DNA from: an uncultured Bacteroidia bacterium
GTDB taxonomy: Bacteria > Bacteroidota > Bacteroidia > J057 > CALDDN01
NCBI GenBank assembly: GCA_937936615.1
Contig: CALDDN010000054.1
Span: 1-55,181, forward strand
DNA length: 55,181 bases
Reading direction: 5' to 3'
The position numbers were made by a program, and so were the translations under genes. Shown here piece by piece: positions 29,593 to 39,700 of the stretch. A model generated the notes under the pieces. That model had not been told where the DNA came from and made no database searches. It worked only from the letters and a program-made list of their open reading frames with translations. Numbering within the stretch: position 1 is the first letter of the stretch; each line of letters starts with the position of its first letter.

Positions 29593-30312
29593 ATGAGTAC
29601 CGAAACGCTCGTTCTGTTGCTGGCCGGCACCTTGGCGGCTTCCACCCTGTCGGGTACCTTTGGGGTAGGGGGTGGTTCGCTGCTGTTGCTGCTGCTCACC
29701 CATGCGCTGGGGCCAGTGGTCGCCGTACCCGTGCTCACGCTGACCCAGCTCATGGCCAACGGCTCGCGGGCAGCTCTGGGCTGGCGCGATCTGGCCTGGA
29801 GGCCTGCCCTCTGGTTCATTGCGGGAGCTGTGCCGGGCGTTGCGGTGGGGGCGTGGGTGCTGGGCGAACTGCCGGCCGATGCCCTGGCCCGCGTGGCGGG
29901 GGGAGCCATCCTGCTGGGGCTGGGGGCCAAGTCGGTGCTGGGGCGCGACTGGAAGCCCCGTTTCTGGCTCGTGGGGGCTGCAACGGGGCTGCTCTCGGCA
30001 GTGGCGGGCATTGCTGGGCCTTTTACGGCGGTGGCTTTCTGGCAGCTGGGCCTTCCTCCTCTGGCTTTCATTGCATCGGAGGCTCTGGCCGTTACGGGTG
30101 TGCATCTGCTCAAAACACTGGCCTATGCGCGAATCGATCTGCTGGGTGGCCAGACCTTGAGTTGGGGTCTGCTGCTGGGGGGCGTTTCGCTGGCCGGTTC
30201 GTGGCTGGGGCGTCGACTGGCGGGCCGCATTCAGGCACGAATTTTCCGGCGGGTGGTGCTTGCCTTTCTGGTTGTGGCTGCGCTGCAGCTCTTGATTGGG
30301 GGTGCCCGCTGA
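29593..30312 (+). CDS. sulfite exporter TauE/SafE family membrane protein
   Basis: repeated TM half-domains with GTFGVGGGSLLLLLL and AGIAGPFTAVAFWQLG. Confidence 0.82.
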   Translation: MSTETLVLLLAGTLAASTLSGTFGVGGGSLLLLLLTHALGPVVAVPVLTLTQLMANGSRAALGWRDLAWRPALWFIAGAVPGVAVGAWVLGELPADALARVAGGAILLGLGAKSVLGRDWKPRFWLVGAATGLLSAVAGIAGPFTAVAFWQLGLPPLAFIASEALAVTGVHLLKTLAYARIDLLGGQTLSWGLLLGGVSLAGSWLGRRLAGRIQARIFRRVVLAFLVVAALQLLIGGAR

Positions 30313-30325
30313 AGCTCGGGAACCT

Positions 30326-30943
30326 TTACTGGATGCGGAAAACCGCCGAAGTTTCGATCGTCGAATCGCTTTCGGTCGTCGCCTCGCACCAGGCGATGCA
30401 CGGGAAAGGCATCCAGTCGATCAGCTGGCGCAGATTGGTGAAGTAGTCGGTACCATACCTTTGCGTGCCCTTGTAGAACACGAGGTTATGAACCAGCGGT
30501 TTGCCTGCAAAATGCTGCCGCAGCTTTTCGATGATTTCGTGCAAATCGGGCAGAATGTACCACGTGATTTCAGCAAAGAGAATGGCATCGAAATCGGTAC
30601 CCCACTGCTCGAGTTCCTGCACGCGGCCCACTTCGAAGCGGTAGGCGGGAAAAAGCTGCCGGGCCTTGGCAATGGCCGTTGCCGAGGTATCGATGCCCAG
30701 AATCTCGACGCCTGCCTGGCGGGTCAGAAAGTCGGTGTAATAGCCCAGCCCACAGCCGCACTCGAGTACCCGCCGGGCACCCAAACGGCGCAGGTGCAAC
30801 GCTGCCGCCATGCGCGAGTAGGGATTGGGTTGCTGCGACTGGTGCCAGGGGTCGTCTACCTCACGGTACATCTCCTCGAACTGGCCGATGAACTGCCCGT
30901 CTTTGATGACGTAGTCGTGGTAGGTTTTGGGTGCTGCATCCAT
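30326..30943 (-). CDS. class I SAM-dependent methyltransferase
   Basis: VLECGCGLGYYTDFLTRQAGVEILGIDTSATAIAKA motif I/II. Confidence 0.87.
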   Translation of the reverse strand: MDAAPKTYHDYVIKDGQFIGQFEEMYREVDDPWHQSQQPNPYSRMAAALHLRRLGARRVLECGCGLGYYTDFLTRQAGVEILGIDTSATAIAKARQLFPAYRFEVGRVQELEQWGTDFDAILFAEITWYILPDLHEIIEKLRQHFAGKPLVHNLVFYKGTQRYGTDYFTNLRQLIDWMPFPCIAWCEATTESDSTIETSAVFRIQ

Positions 30944-30975
30944 GGTTTGAATTTACGTTCTGGGCATCGATCAGC

Positions 30976-30983
30976 CAAATTTA
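30976..30983 (-). promoter_or_regulatory. -7 element TAAATTTG upstream of methyltransferase gene
   Basis: plus strand CAAATTTA. Confidence 0.5.
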
Positions 30984-30984
30984 T

Positions 30985-31035
30985 TGATCCGGCATAACTT
31001 CCCTTTCTGGTGATCCGGCAAACTTCCCTTTCTGG
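30985..31035. repeat. imperfect tandem repeat, 2 x ~26 bp
   Basis: TGATCCGGCATAACTTCCCTTTCTGG (30985-31010) then TGATCCGGCAAACTTCCCTTTCTGG (31011-31035), 1-nt indel. Confidence 0.95.
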
Positions 31036-31091
31036 AAAGCCACTGCAAAAAGGGCTGACTGCCTGTCGAAGGTTTCAGGAACCACTGGTAC

Positions 31092-31099
31092 TATATTTG
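31092..31099 (+). promoter_or_regulatory. -7 element TATATTTG upstream of alpha/beta hydrolase gene
   Basis: TAnnTTTG match; implies start downstream (TTG 31127). Confidence 0.5.
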
Positions 31100-31126
31100 A
31101 ATGTTGAGAAAGCAGCAGATCGAATA

Positions 31127-31945
31127 TTGAAAAAGCGCATACCCTATTTCGATGTGTGGGGCCGAGGCGGCAGCCCCCTGCTCATGGTGCATGGCTTCAT
31201 GATGCACGGGGAGATGTTCTACCCTGTAATCGACCGACTGGCCCGCGAGCACCTGGTCATCATCCCCGATCTGCGGGGCTATGGCAACAGCCGTGAACTG
31301 CCAGGTCCTTACACGATTGCGCAACACAGCCGCGATCTGGAGTATATTCTGTCGGCTCTGGGTCTGGATGCTGTTCATTTGTTGGGTTATTCCTTGGGCG
31401 GAGCAGTGGCCCAGCATTTCACCCACCACCACTCCACCCGGGTTCTAAGCCTGATTCTGAGCAACACCTTTGCCTATAAAGCGTTGACCGGTCTCGAACG
31501 GCTGCAGAAGCGGCTCGTTCCCCAAGTCATCGGTCGGGTAGGGGCCGAGGGCCTGGGCAAGCTCCTGCATCCGCGACTGGTGGAACTGGTGGGCAAGCTC
31601 GACCCGGCCACTTACCGCTGGTACCTGCGTATGATGCGCCAGAACCGTACCGATGTATTGCTTCACAGCCTGCACGATCTCTTCAGATTCGACAGCCGGT
31701 CGTGGCTGCCCCAGTTTCAAATACCCGTGCTCGTGATCGGCGGGTCGCACGATCTGATCGTCCCCCCCGCGCACGCCCACCAGCTGGTTCAGCTTCTGCC
31801 TCAAGCCCGCCTCAAGATTTTCGACCAGGCCGGCCATTCGGCCATCCACACCCACACCGATGACTACATGGCTCTGGTGCGCCGCTTCCTGCAGGCCCTC
31901 GACCAAAAAGACCAAAAAGAAGAGGCCGACCGCCAGGCCAGCTGA
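31127..31945 (+). CDS. alpha/beta hydrolase
   Basis: LLMVHGFMMHG, HLLGYSLGGAVAQHF nucleophile elbow, GHSAIHTHT His; start inferred (ORF itself open from 31010). Confidence 0.88.
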   Translation: MKKRIPYFDVWGRGGSPLLMVHGFMMHGEMFYPVIDRLAREHLVIIPDLRGYGNSRELPGPYTIAQHSRDLEYILSALGLDAVHLLGYSLGGAVAQHFTHHHSTRVLSLILSNTFAYKALTGLERLQKRLVPQVIGRVGAEGLGKLLHPRLVELVGKLDPATYRWYLRMMRQNRTDVLLHSLHDLFRFDSRSWLPQFQIPVLVIGGSHDLIVPPAHAHQLVQLLPQARLKIFDQAGHSAIHTHTDDYMALVRRFLQALDQKDQKEEADRQAS

Positions 31946-31991
31946 AATCCGTACTAATAAACGGAATCCCTGTTTGGTGTGTTGATAGCTC

Positions 31992-32690
31992 ATGGCTCTA
32001 CACCAAAAACATGTGCTCATCACGGGAGGCTTTTCGGGCATTGGCCGTGCGCTGGCCGACCTGCTGCTCCAGTCCAAGGCCCGCGTAACGGCCGCCGGCC
32101 GCTCGCAAGTTCCGACGCCGCCACCCACTGACAGCTACTACCCCCTCGTCCGCGACATCGCCACCGAAGCCGATGGACAGGCGGTGGTTCATGAAGCCCA
32201 GAACCGTTTTGGCCCCGTCGATGTGCTGGTGCATTGCGCGGGCGAAGGCATCCTCAAGGCCGCCCCCCAGCTTACGGCGCAGGATTTCGAGCGGTCGATG
32301 CGCGACAACTTCTATTCGGCCGTCTGGGTCACCCAAGCCCTGCTGCCTACCCTTATGGAAAGGCAGGAAGGCACCCTGATCTACGTACCGGGCGTGCTTG
32401 GTAAGGCCCCGATGGCCGGTGCTGCTGCTTACGGAGCCTCGAAATACGCATTGGTCGGCTATGTCAAGTCGCTGCGCGAAGACTTGAAACGTACCCGCGT
32501 GCGGGTAACCACGCTGTTTTTTGGCGGAGTCGACAGCCCTTTTTGGGACCCCATCGATCTGCGGGTGCAGCGCGACAAGATGATCAGCGTCGCCGATGCC
32601 GCCAAGGCCATCTGGTTTGCGGCTCAGCAACCCGAAACGGCCGTCATGTCCGAGCTGGTGCTCCAACCCTTCAACCACCAGGTGATCTAG
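31992..32690 (+). CDS. short-chain dehydrogenase/reductase
   Basis: VLITGGFSGIGRALADLLLQS, AAYGASKYALVGYVKSLR. Confidence 0.92.
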   Translation: MALHQKHVLITGGFSGIGRALADLLLQSKARVTAAGRSQVPTPPPTDSYYPLVRDIATEADGQAVVHEAQNRFGPVDVLVHCAGEGILKAAPQLTAQDFERSMRDNFYSAVWVTQALLPTLMERQEGTLIYVPGVLGKAPMAGAAAYGASKYALVGYVKSLREDLKRTRVRVTTLFFGGVDSPFWDPIDLRVQRDKMISVADAAKAIWFAAQQPETAVMSELVLQPFNHQVI

Positions 32691-32798
32691 CCCCAGCTCA
32701 ATGAGTCCAGGCTGAAAATTGGCACCCGCGGACGAACGGTATTTCCCGAGGAGCCCCAACCGGTCTGGCGACCTGTTGCCTTGAGCTGATCTCGGGTC

Positions 32799-33866
32799 TC
32801 ATTCCGTCGCTTCCGACGGGCGGAAGTGGTCGTGCCCCAACGGCTCGAGTGGGATGATCGAACCATCGGCCTGGGCCAGATGAATGCCCCGCTCGGCTTC
32901 GGTCAGATGGCCGATGACGTGCAGTTCGGTCAGGCCCTGAATGCGATCGAAGGCCGTAACCGGCAGCGTGAAGAGCAGCTCGTAGTCCTCGCCGCCGTGC
33001 AGGGCCAGTCCCAGCCCGCCCAGCCCGAAGGCTTCGGCGGTGCGCTGGGTCTGGTAGTCGATGGGGATACGGCTGGCGTAGACCAGCGCACCGGTCTTTG
33101 AGGCAGTACAGAGGTGCCAGATTTCGGAGGCCAGGCCATCGCTGATGTCGATCATGGCGGTGGGCAGCAGGTCGGCGGCCGCCAGCCACTCGTAGACATC
33201 GCGGCGGGCACGGGGCCTCAGCTGCCGCTCGACCACGTAATCGGCATCCGAGAGGTCGGGCTGAATGCGGGGATTCTGAAGCCAGACGGCCTTTTCGCGC
33301 TCAAGCACCTGCAGGCCTGCATAGGCTGCGCCCAGGTCGCCGCTCACAACGAGCAGGTCGGTGGGGCGGCCTCCGCCGCGGCGGACGATGCGATCGGGGT
33401 GGGCCTCGCCCATGACCGTGAGCGAGAGTACCAGCCCGCCCTTGGAAGAGGTGGTGTCGCCGCCTACGATTTCGATACCGTAGGCTCGGCAGGCCTCATG
33501 CAGGCCTGCGTAGAGCAGTTCCAGGGCCTCGACCGAGTAGCGTTCGCTGACGGCCAGGGCTACGAGCGCGTAGCGCGGGCGGGCGTTCATGGCGTAGATA
33601 TCGCTGGCATTGACGGCCAGAGCTTTGAAGCCCAGGTGCTGGAGCGGGACGTAGCTCGGATCGAAGTGCACCCCCTCGGTCAGCAGGTCGGTCGTCCAGA
33701 CCAGGGCACGGTCATCGGTCAGGCGGATGACGGCAGCATCGTCGCCGATGCCGGTCAGCAGGTCGGAGCTGGTGGGGCGGCCCAGCAGCTGGGCCAGGCG
33801 GTCGATGAGGGCAAACTCGCCCAGTTGGCGGATGGGTGTGAAATCGGTAGCAGCAGCGTCGAGCAT
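32799..33866 (-). CDS. thiL: thiamine-phosphate kinase
   Basis: GIGDDAAVIRLTDDRALVWTTDLLTEGVHFD, MIDISDGLASEIWHL, GGEDYELLFTLP. Confidence 0.95.
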   Translation of the reverse strand: MLDAAATDFTPIRQLGEFALIDRLAQLLGRPTSSDLLTGIGDDAAVIRLTDDRALVWTTDLLTEGVHFDPSYVPLQHLGFKALAVNASDIYAMNARPRYALVALAVSERYSVEALELLYAGLHEACRAYGIEIVGGDTTSSKGGLVLSLTVMGEAHPDRIVRRGGGRPTDLLVVSGDLGAAYAGLQVLEREKAVWLQNPRIQPDLSDADYVVERQLRPRARRDVYEWLAAADLLPTAMIDISDGLASEIWHLCTASKTGALVYASRIPIDYQTQRTAEAFGLGGLGLALHGGEDYELLFTLPVTAFDRIQGLTELHVIGHLTEAERGIHLAQADGSIIPLEPLGHDHFRPSEATE

Positions 33867-33887
33867 GCTCTAAAGTACACAAAAGGC

Positions 33888-36311
33888 TTAACGGAGCAAC
33901 CGGAGGTAAGCCTCGGTATCGCCGGCAAAGGCAGCCCGTTCGATAGCGGATTTCCACACGGCGGTTTCGGGGTCATCGGGCAGGCGGTTGAGGCAGTCGA
34001 TGAGCTGCGACACTTCGTAGATGGGGATTTGCCGCAGTTGCTCGAGGAGCAGGGGCTGGTTGTTGAGTTCGGGGGGTATGGCAGGAAAAACAGTCTGGCT
34101 GGGGGTGGTATCTGTCGGGATCAAGCTTACAGCAGCTTCCGATATTCGCGCCACGGGCAGGCTGAAGGTAAAAGTCGTATAGCGACCCGGTTGCGATTCG
34201 GCACCAATCGACCCGCCGTGAGCTTCGATCGTCAGGCGGCAAAAAGTCAAGCCCAGACCTGTCGACCGCAGTCGGCCGCTCGACCGCCCGCCATCGATCT
34301 GAGAGAACTTGTCGAAGATACGTTCCAGCTGATCGGGGGGAATGCCCGGGCCGTGGTCGGTCAGCCGGAAAATGGCTCTGTGGCTTGCATCGAGTCGGCC
34401 TTCGATGAGCAGTCGGTCGCCGTCCGGCGCATATTTAATGGCGTTGGTCAGCAGGTTGACCCAGACGCGGATGAATAAATCGGCATCGGCTTCGATCTGC
34501 AGCTGTGCATCCAGTTGGGTGAGGTCGAATTCGATGCGTTTCGATTCGGCCAAGAAGTCGACTTGTTCGAGGGCTTGGGCGATCAGTTCAAAAGCCGACC
34601 AATTGGCCAGCTGCAGGTGCAGTTCGTTGCTTTCGTACTTCTGGATGTCGAGCAGGTTGATCACCAGCTGGGTCATTTGCTGGCCTGCCTGCCGGATCAT
34701 ACGCAGGCGGGCGGCATCGGGGGGTAGAGTCGAAAGCCCCAGCACGGTGTTGAGCGGGTTTTTCAGGTCGTGGACTACCATGCCTGTAAGCATCTCTTTG
34801 AGGCGGTCGAGGGCTTCAAGCTGGTCGCGCTGGGCGATGATTTCGCTGTTCTGGGCTTCGATCTCGGCTTTCTGGTTAAGGATTTCGCTGTTGAGCTGGC
34901 GCAGGGCCTGGTTGGCCCGGTGCTCTTTCCGCCTGCCCCGAAACAGCAGGAAGGTCATTCCCAGCAGCAGCACCGAGATGACCGATACGCTGCCAATAAC
35001 CCAGTTGGCCTGCTCGCGTTCGGCCTGCCGGCGGATATTGAGGGTTTCGATTTCCTGCCGTGCCTGGAACTGGGCTTCACGCCGGGCTATTTCAACCGTC
35101 TGGCTCAAGCTGCGCAGGCTGTCGATCTGAATCTGCCAGAGCTTGTAATGATCAAAGGCCGCGCGGAAATCGCCCAGGGCGGAATCCGAGCGGTAGAGCA
35201 GCTGGTAGCCGATGCGTAGGCCGTCGATGCTCCGGGCTGCACTATCGTAAGCCAACCCGGCGCGAGCCATCTGGCGGGCTTGGGCTGCATGGCCCTTCTG
35301 GAGGTAATACTGGCCCAGGTTATACTGAACCGATGCGACGACATCGGGCCAGTTGACCTGGCGGGCGGCTTGCAAGGCTTCTTCGAAGAGCGGACGGGCT
35401 GCTTCGGCTTGGTTGGTTTCCAGCCTGAGCAGGCCCAGACTCGAAGCCCCATGCGCCAGGATGGGCCAGTAGTTGATCGACCGGGCCACTTGCAGAGCAG
35501 CTTCGAGAAGCTGTATGCTCTTGGGACGTTGTTTCAAATTCAGGTAGGACAAAGCTGCGTTGTAAGCCAGCGAACTGTAGAGTTTGGGTTTGCACTGGCA
35601 GGAATCGAGGATTTGGAGGGCTTGATCGTAGTATTGAACCGCTAGGTCATCGCGCTGGTTGGCGTTGTGGGTAATGGCCAGACCCTGTAAGGCCTGAACC
35701 CGCAGCCCCAGATGTGCACCGGCTTTAGCATACCGGTAGGCATCCTGATAGAGCTGGATTGCCTGCGCTAGCTGGCCCAGTTGCCGTTTGACTTGAGCCA
35801 GGTTCAGAAGGGGAGATGCTGCCGGGCTTGGGTCTGCCAGTCGGCGAAACAAGGCAATCGACTGCTGATAGCAGTAAGTCGCACTGTCGAGCTGACTGAG
35901 GCTAAGATGTACGTTGCCCAGGGCGTTGCTGGCCATGGCGGTTTCTTCTGACAGTCCCAGCTGGCGAAAGCCCCAGAGCGCGTGCTGGGCGAGGGGCAGG
36001 GCCTCGGACGCACGCCCCGAAGGATCGTATAGGCTGGCCAATTTCATTTCGGCCAGGTATTCGCCTTTACGAAAGCCTGCCCGACGGCTCAGCTCGAGGG
36101 CTTTTTGGGCCGCTTCCACGCCTTCATCAAAGCGGTTGAGTATCCCTAGATCGTTTGCCAGCTGGCAGAGTGCGAGTATCCGCACGCTATCGACGCGTGC
36201 ACTGGCGATGACGCGCTCGAGCGAATCGAGCGAATTGGGATTCTCGCGGTTCTGTGCTGGTGCGAACTTCCATGCATAGGCGAACAATAGCGAAAATAGC
36301 AGAATACGCAT
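33888..36311 (-). CDS. TPR-containing sensor histidine kinase
   Basis: N-terminal TPR repeats, one TM, MVVHDLKNPLNTVLG H-box, LLTNAIKYAPDG N-box, LTDHGPGIPPDQLERIFDKFSQ. Confidence 0.92.
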   Translation of the reverse strand: MRILLFSLLFAYAWKFAPAQNRENPNSLDSLERVIASARVDSVRILALCQLANDLGILNRFDEGVEAAQKALELSRRAGFRKGEYLAEMKLASLYDPSGRASEALPLAQHALWGFRQLGLSEETAMASNALGNVHLSLSQLDSATYCYQQSIALFRRLADPSPAASPLLNLAQVKRQLGQLAQAIQLYQDAYRYAKAGAHLGLRVQALQGLAITHNANQRDDLAVQYYDQALQILDSCQCKPKLYSSLAYNAALSYLNLKQRPKSIQLLEAALQVARSINYWPILAHGASSLGLLRLETNQAEAARPLFEEALQAARQVNWPDVVASVQYNLGQYYLQKGHAAQARQMARAGLAYDSAARSIDGLRIGYQLLYRSDSALGDFRAAFDHYKLWQIQIDSLRSLSQTVEIARREAQFQARQEIETLNIRRQAEREQANWVIGSVSVISVLLLGMTFLLFRGRRKEHRANQALRQLNSEILNQKAEIEAQNSEIIAQRDQLEALDRLKEMLTGMVVHDLKNPLNTVLGLSTLPPDAARLRMIRQAGQQMTQLVINLLDIQKYESNELHLQLANWSAFELIAQALEQVDFLAESKRIEFDLTQLDAQLQIEADADLFIRVWVNLLTNAIKYAPDGDRLLIEGRLDASHRAIFRLTDHGPGIPPDQLERIFDKFSQIDGGRSSGRLRSTGLGLTFCRLTIEAHGGSIGAESQPGRYTTFTFSLPVARISEAAVSLIPTDTTPSQTVFPAIPPELNNQPLLLEQLRQIPIYEVSQLIDCLNRLPDDPETAVWKSAIERAAFAGDTEAYLRLLR

Positions 36312-36360
36312 GGCTGGCAGTTTTGAATCAGACTAATAGGGGCCCCAACGACCCTGTACT

Positions 36361-36368
36361 CAAAGATA
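36361..36368 (-). promoter_or_regulatory. -7 element TATCTTTG upstream of histidine kinase gene
   Basis: identical to tRNA-His -7 element. Confidence 0.4.
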
Positions 36369-36452
36369 GTACCCGCGGCCTTGGGGCGGTTTGCATTGCC
36401 TGAGGGTTTAACCTCGCTGGATCGGTGTACTGGCTGCTTCTTGCTTGATTTG

Positions 36453-36482
36453 ATTACTAATTAAATTATTAATTCAAGTAAT
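36453..36482. repeat. AT-only inverted repeat (12-bp stem with 2-nt bulge)
   Basis: ATTACTAATTAA-ATTA-TTAATTCAAGTAAT. Confidence 0.7.
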
Positions 36483-36790
36483 ATAACGGTCGTTCTGGTC
36501 TGAGCGGATGCAAAATGGATCGGCCTCTCGGCGAGCAGCTGCTGCTTTTGACAGAAACCTCGATCAGGGTTGGTGCTTTCGCTTTCATGTCGTGGGTGGA
36601 TGGGGCTGAACGTTTGGGTTGCGCTCATCGGGCCATGGCTGAAAGTGCTGCAGCCCTACTCCCTTGAGCTGTTTAGTTCTTTGTAGAGTCGCCTGCGCCG
36701 CCGAGGATGCGGATAAGTCTGTATTTTCGCAGGTTTGGTTCCGGCCCCTGCGGGTCGGCATGCTTTTTTTTCACCCGCCCCTGGCATACC

Positions 36791-39700
36791 ATGAATTACC
36801 GCAAACTCAATGATCTGACCGGCTGGGTCGTCTTTGCTCTTTCTTTTGTCGTATATGCGCTGACAGTGGCCCCTACGGCCAGTTTCTGGGACTGCGGCGA
36901 GTTTATCGCCGTTTCGAACGAGCTGGAAGTCCCGCACCCGCCGGGTGCGCCCCTCTATCTGTTGTTGGGTCGCATCCTGGCCATTTTTTCGTTTGGCAAT
37001 GTCGAGAAGGTGGCCCTCATGGTCAACATGCTCAGTGTGCTGGCTACAGCCCTGACTTCGATGCTCACGGTCTGGATCATCACAGCTTTTGGCCGTAAGA
37101 TTCTGGCCCCCACCGGCGAGCCGACGGGGCAACAGGCGGTAGCTCTCGCGCTGGCGGGCTTTGTGGGCGGGATGACCGTTACGTTCTGCGATTCGATCTG
37201 GTTCAACGCGGTGGAAGCGGAAGTTTACGCGGCCAGCTCGCTTTTTACGGCCCTGGTGGTCTGGCTCATGCTCAAGTGGGAGGCGCGGGCCGATGAACCC
37301 GACAACCTGCGCTGGATTCTGCTCATCACCTATGTGATGGGTCTCTCGGTAGGGGTACACTTGCTCAACCTGCTGACCATTCCCGCGCTGGGTATGATCT
37401 ACTACTTCCGCAAATACCCCTTCAGCTGGGGCGGCTTCGCCGCCTCGCTGGGTATTTCGGTGGTCATTCTGGGGCTTTTCAACTCGGTCATCATCAAGCA
37501 GACCTTCTCGCTGGCGATGGGTTTCGAGCGGTTTTTTACCGGTACCTACGACCTGAGCACCGGCGTATCGTCGGGTCTGGGGCTGCCTTTTGGCACGGGC
37601 GCGCTGGTGTTTGCGCTGCTGGTGCTGGGTGGCATCGTGGGCGGCATCATCTACAGCATCCGCAAGCGGCTGGTGATACTCAATACGGTGCTGCTGGGGG
37701 TGGTTTTTATTTACCTGGGCATCTCGTCCTATGCGATGATCATCATTCGGGCCAATGCCGACCCGCCCATCAACGAGAACAACCCTTCGAACATCCTCAC
37801 GTTTCTCAGTTACATGGAACGCGAGCAGTACGGCGACTGGCCCATCCTCACAGGTACGATGTACAACTCGGTGCCGGTGGCCTATAAGGACGGCCCGGGT
37901 AAGGCCATGTACTACAAGTTCATCAACGAGCAGACCGCCGAGAACTGGACCTCGAAAGTCGACCTGAACAAGCTCAACAAGCGGTACGTGATCTATGACC
38001 GCAAGCGCGACTTTGAATTCGAGCCGGGGAGCCGTTTCTTCCCGCGCATGCACAGCAGCGCACATTACGACGGCAAGGGCACCTACAGCTACAAAAACTT
38101 TGTCAAAGACCTGGGCAACGACCCCAACGACCCGTCCGACGACAGGCCTACCAGCGGCGAAAATCTGGCCTTCTTCTGGGCCTACCAGGTCAAATACATG
38201 TACCTGCGCTATTTTGCGTGGAACTTCATCGGGCGGCAGGGCGACGAGCAAAGCCGGATCGACGACTGGGAATCGGGCTTGCTGCCGGCTTCGGACAACA
38301 TGCCCGATTACGCCAAAAACGATCCCTCACGCAACCACTACTACTACCTGCCCTTTCTGCTGGGTATCCTGGGGGCTGTCTGGCACTACCAGCGTAACAA
38401 ATACGATTTCTTCGTGGTACTGGCTCTGTTTTTCTTCACAGGCCTGGCCATCATTCTGTACCTGAATCAGACCCCGCTGCAGCCCCGTGAACGCGACTAT
38501 TCCTATGCCGGCTCGTTCCAGACGTTCTGCATCTGGATCGGGCTGAGTGTGCTGGCCCTCTGCGAGCTGTTTCAGCGGGTCAAGCCTCTGGCCAAGCCGG
38601 CACCAGTTCTGGCGGGTGGCGTGGCTCTGCTGACCGCGCCGGTGCTCATGGCCGCCGAAAACTGGGACGACCACAGCCGGGCCGGCAACTACGTGGCCCC
38701 CGACTCGGCCTACAACATGCTCATGAGCTGCGAAAAAGATGCCGTCCTCTTTACCAACGGCGACAACGACACCTTCCCCCTCTGGTACCTGCAGGAAGTG
38801 GAAGGCGTGCGCACCGATGTACGCATCGTCAACCTGAGCCTGCTCAATACCGACTGGTATATTCACCAGCTCAAGATGCCCTGCAACGACTCCCCCCCTC
38901 TGCCTCTGAGCGTGAACGAGGATTTCTACATGGGCGAGATGAACAGTTCGAAGCGCGTCGATCCCAACCTGACCATTACCCTGCCCGTGGACAAACAGGC
39001 CCTTTTAGCCAATAAAGTCATCCGGCCCCAGGACACCAACAAGGTAGTCAGCCCCATGGTCTGGAAAGTCGACGTCAACAAACAAGGGGAGTCCGGCTAT
39101 TTGATGAAACAGGACCTGATGATTCTCGATCTAATACAGGAAAATGCCCGCCAAGGCTGGAAGCGGCCCATTTACTTTGCCATTACCATTCCCACTAAAA
39201 GCTTCATCGGCCTCAATAATTTCTTCCAGCTCGAAGGCATGGCCTACCGCGTGGTACCTATTCCCAGCAGCCGCGCCCGGGGCGACGAGGTCATCCACCG
39301 CGACAAAATGTATAAGACCCTCATGGAAGTCTATCGCCTGCGTGGTCTCAACGACCCGAGCGTCTATTACAACTCGGACATCAGGCGCATGATCGGCAAC
39401 CTGCGCCACAACTACATCCGTCTGGCTACCGATTACGTCGATGCTGTCGAATACAGCCGCGAGCTGCGCGACAGCCGTGCCAAGGATTCGGCCGACTACT
39501 TCCTGACCGAAGAACAGCAGCAGGATTACCTCAGCCGGGCCCAAAAACTCGTCCAGTTTGCCGAGGAAAAAATCACGGACGAAACCGTGCGCACCGAACC
39601 TTACTACTACTCGCAGTATGCGCGGGTCTACATCGCGGCCGGCGACCCGGCCCGCGGCAAGCAGATTCTCGAAACCTCGTGGAAACGCTGCATGGAAGAC

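Noticed and set aside
33114-34478. 454-aa plus-strand ORF spanning thiL and the histidine kinase antisense
   Set aside because: Crosses two well-supported minus-strand genes; shadow ORF.
416-36311. Response regulator at 416 as partner of the TPR histidine kinase at 33888
   Set aside because: They are about 33 kb apart with no shared operon; pairing would be speculation.
36656-38251. 531-aa minus-strand ORF opposite DUF2723
   Set aside because: Shadow ORF with low-complexity, charged antisense composition.
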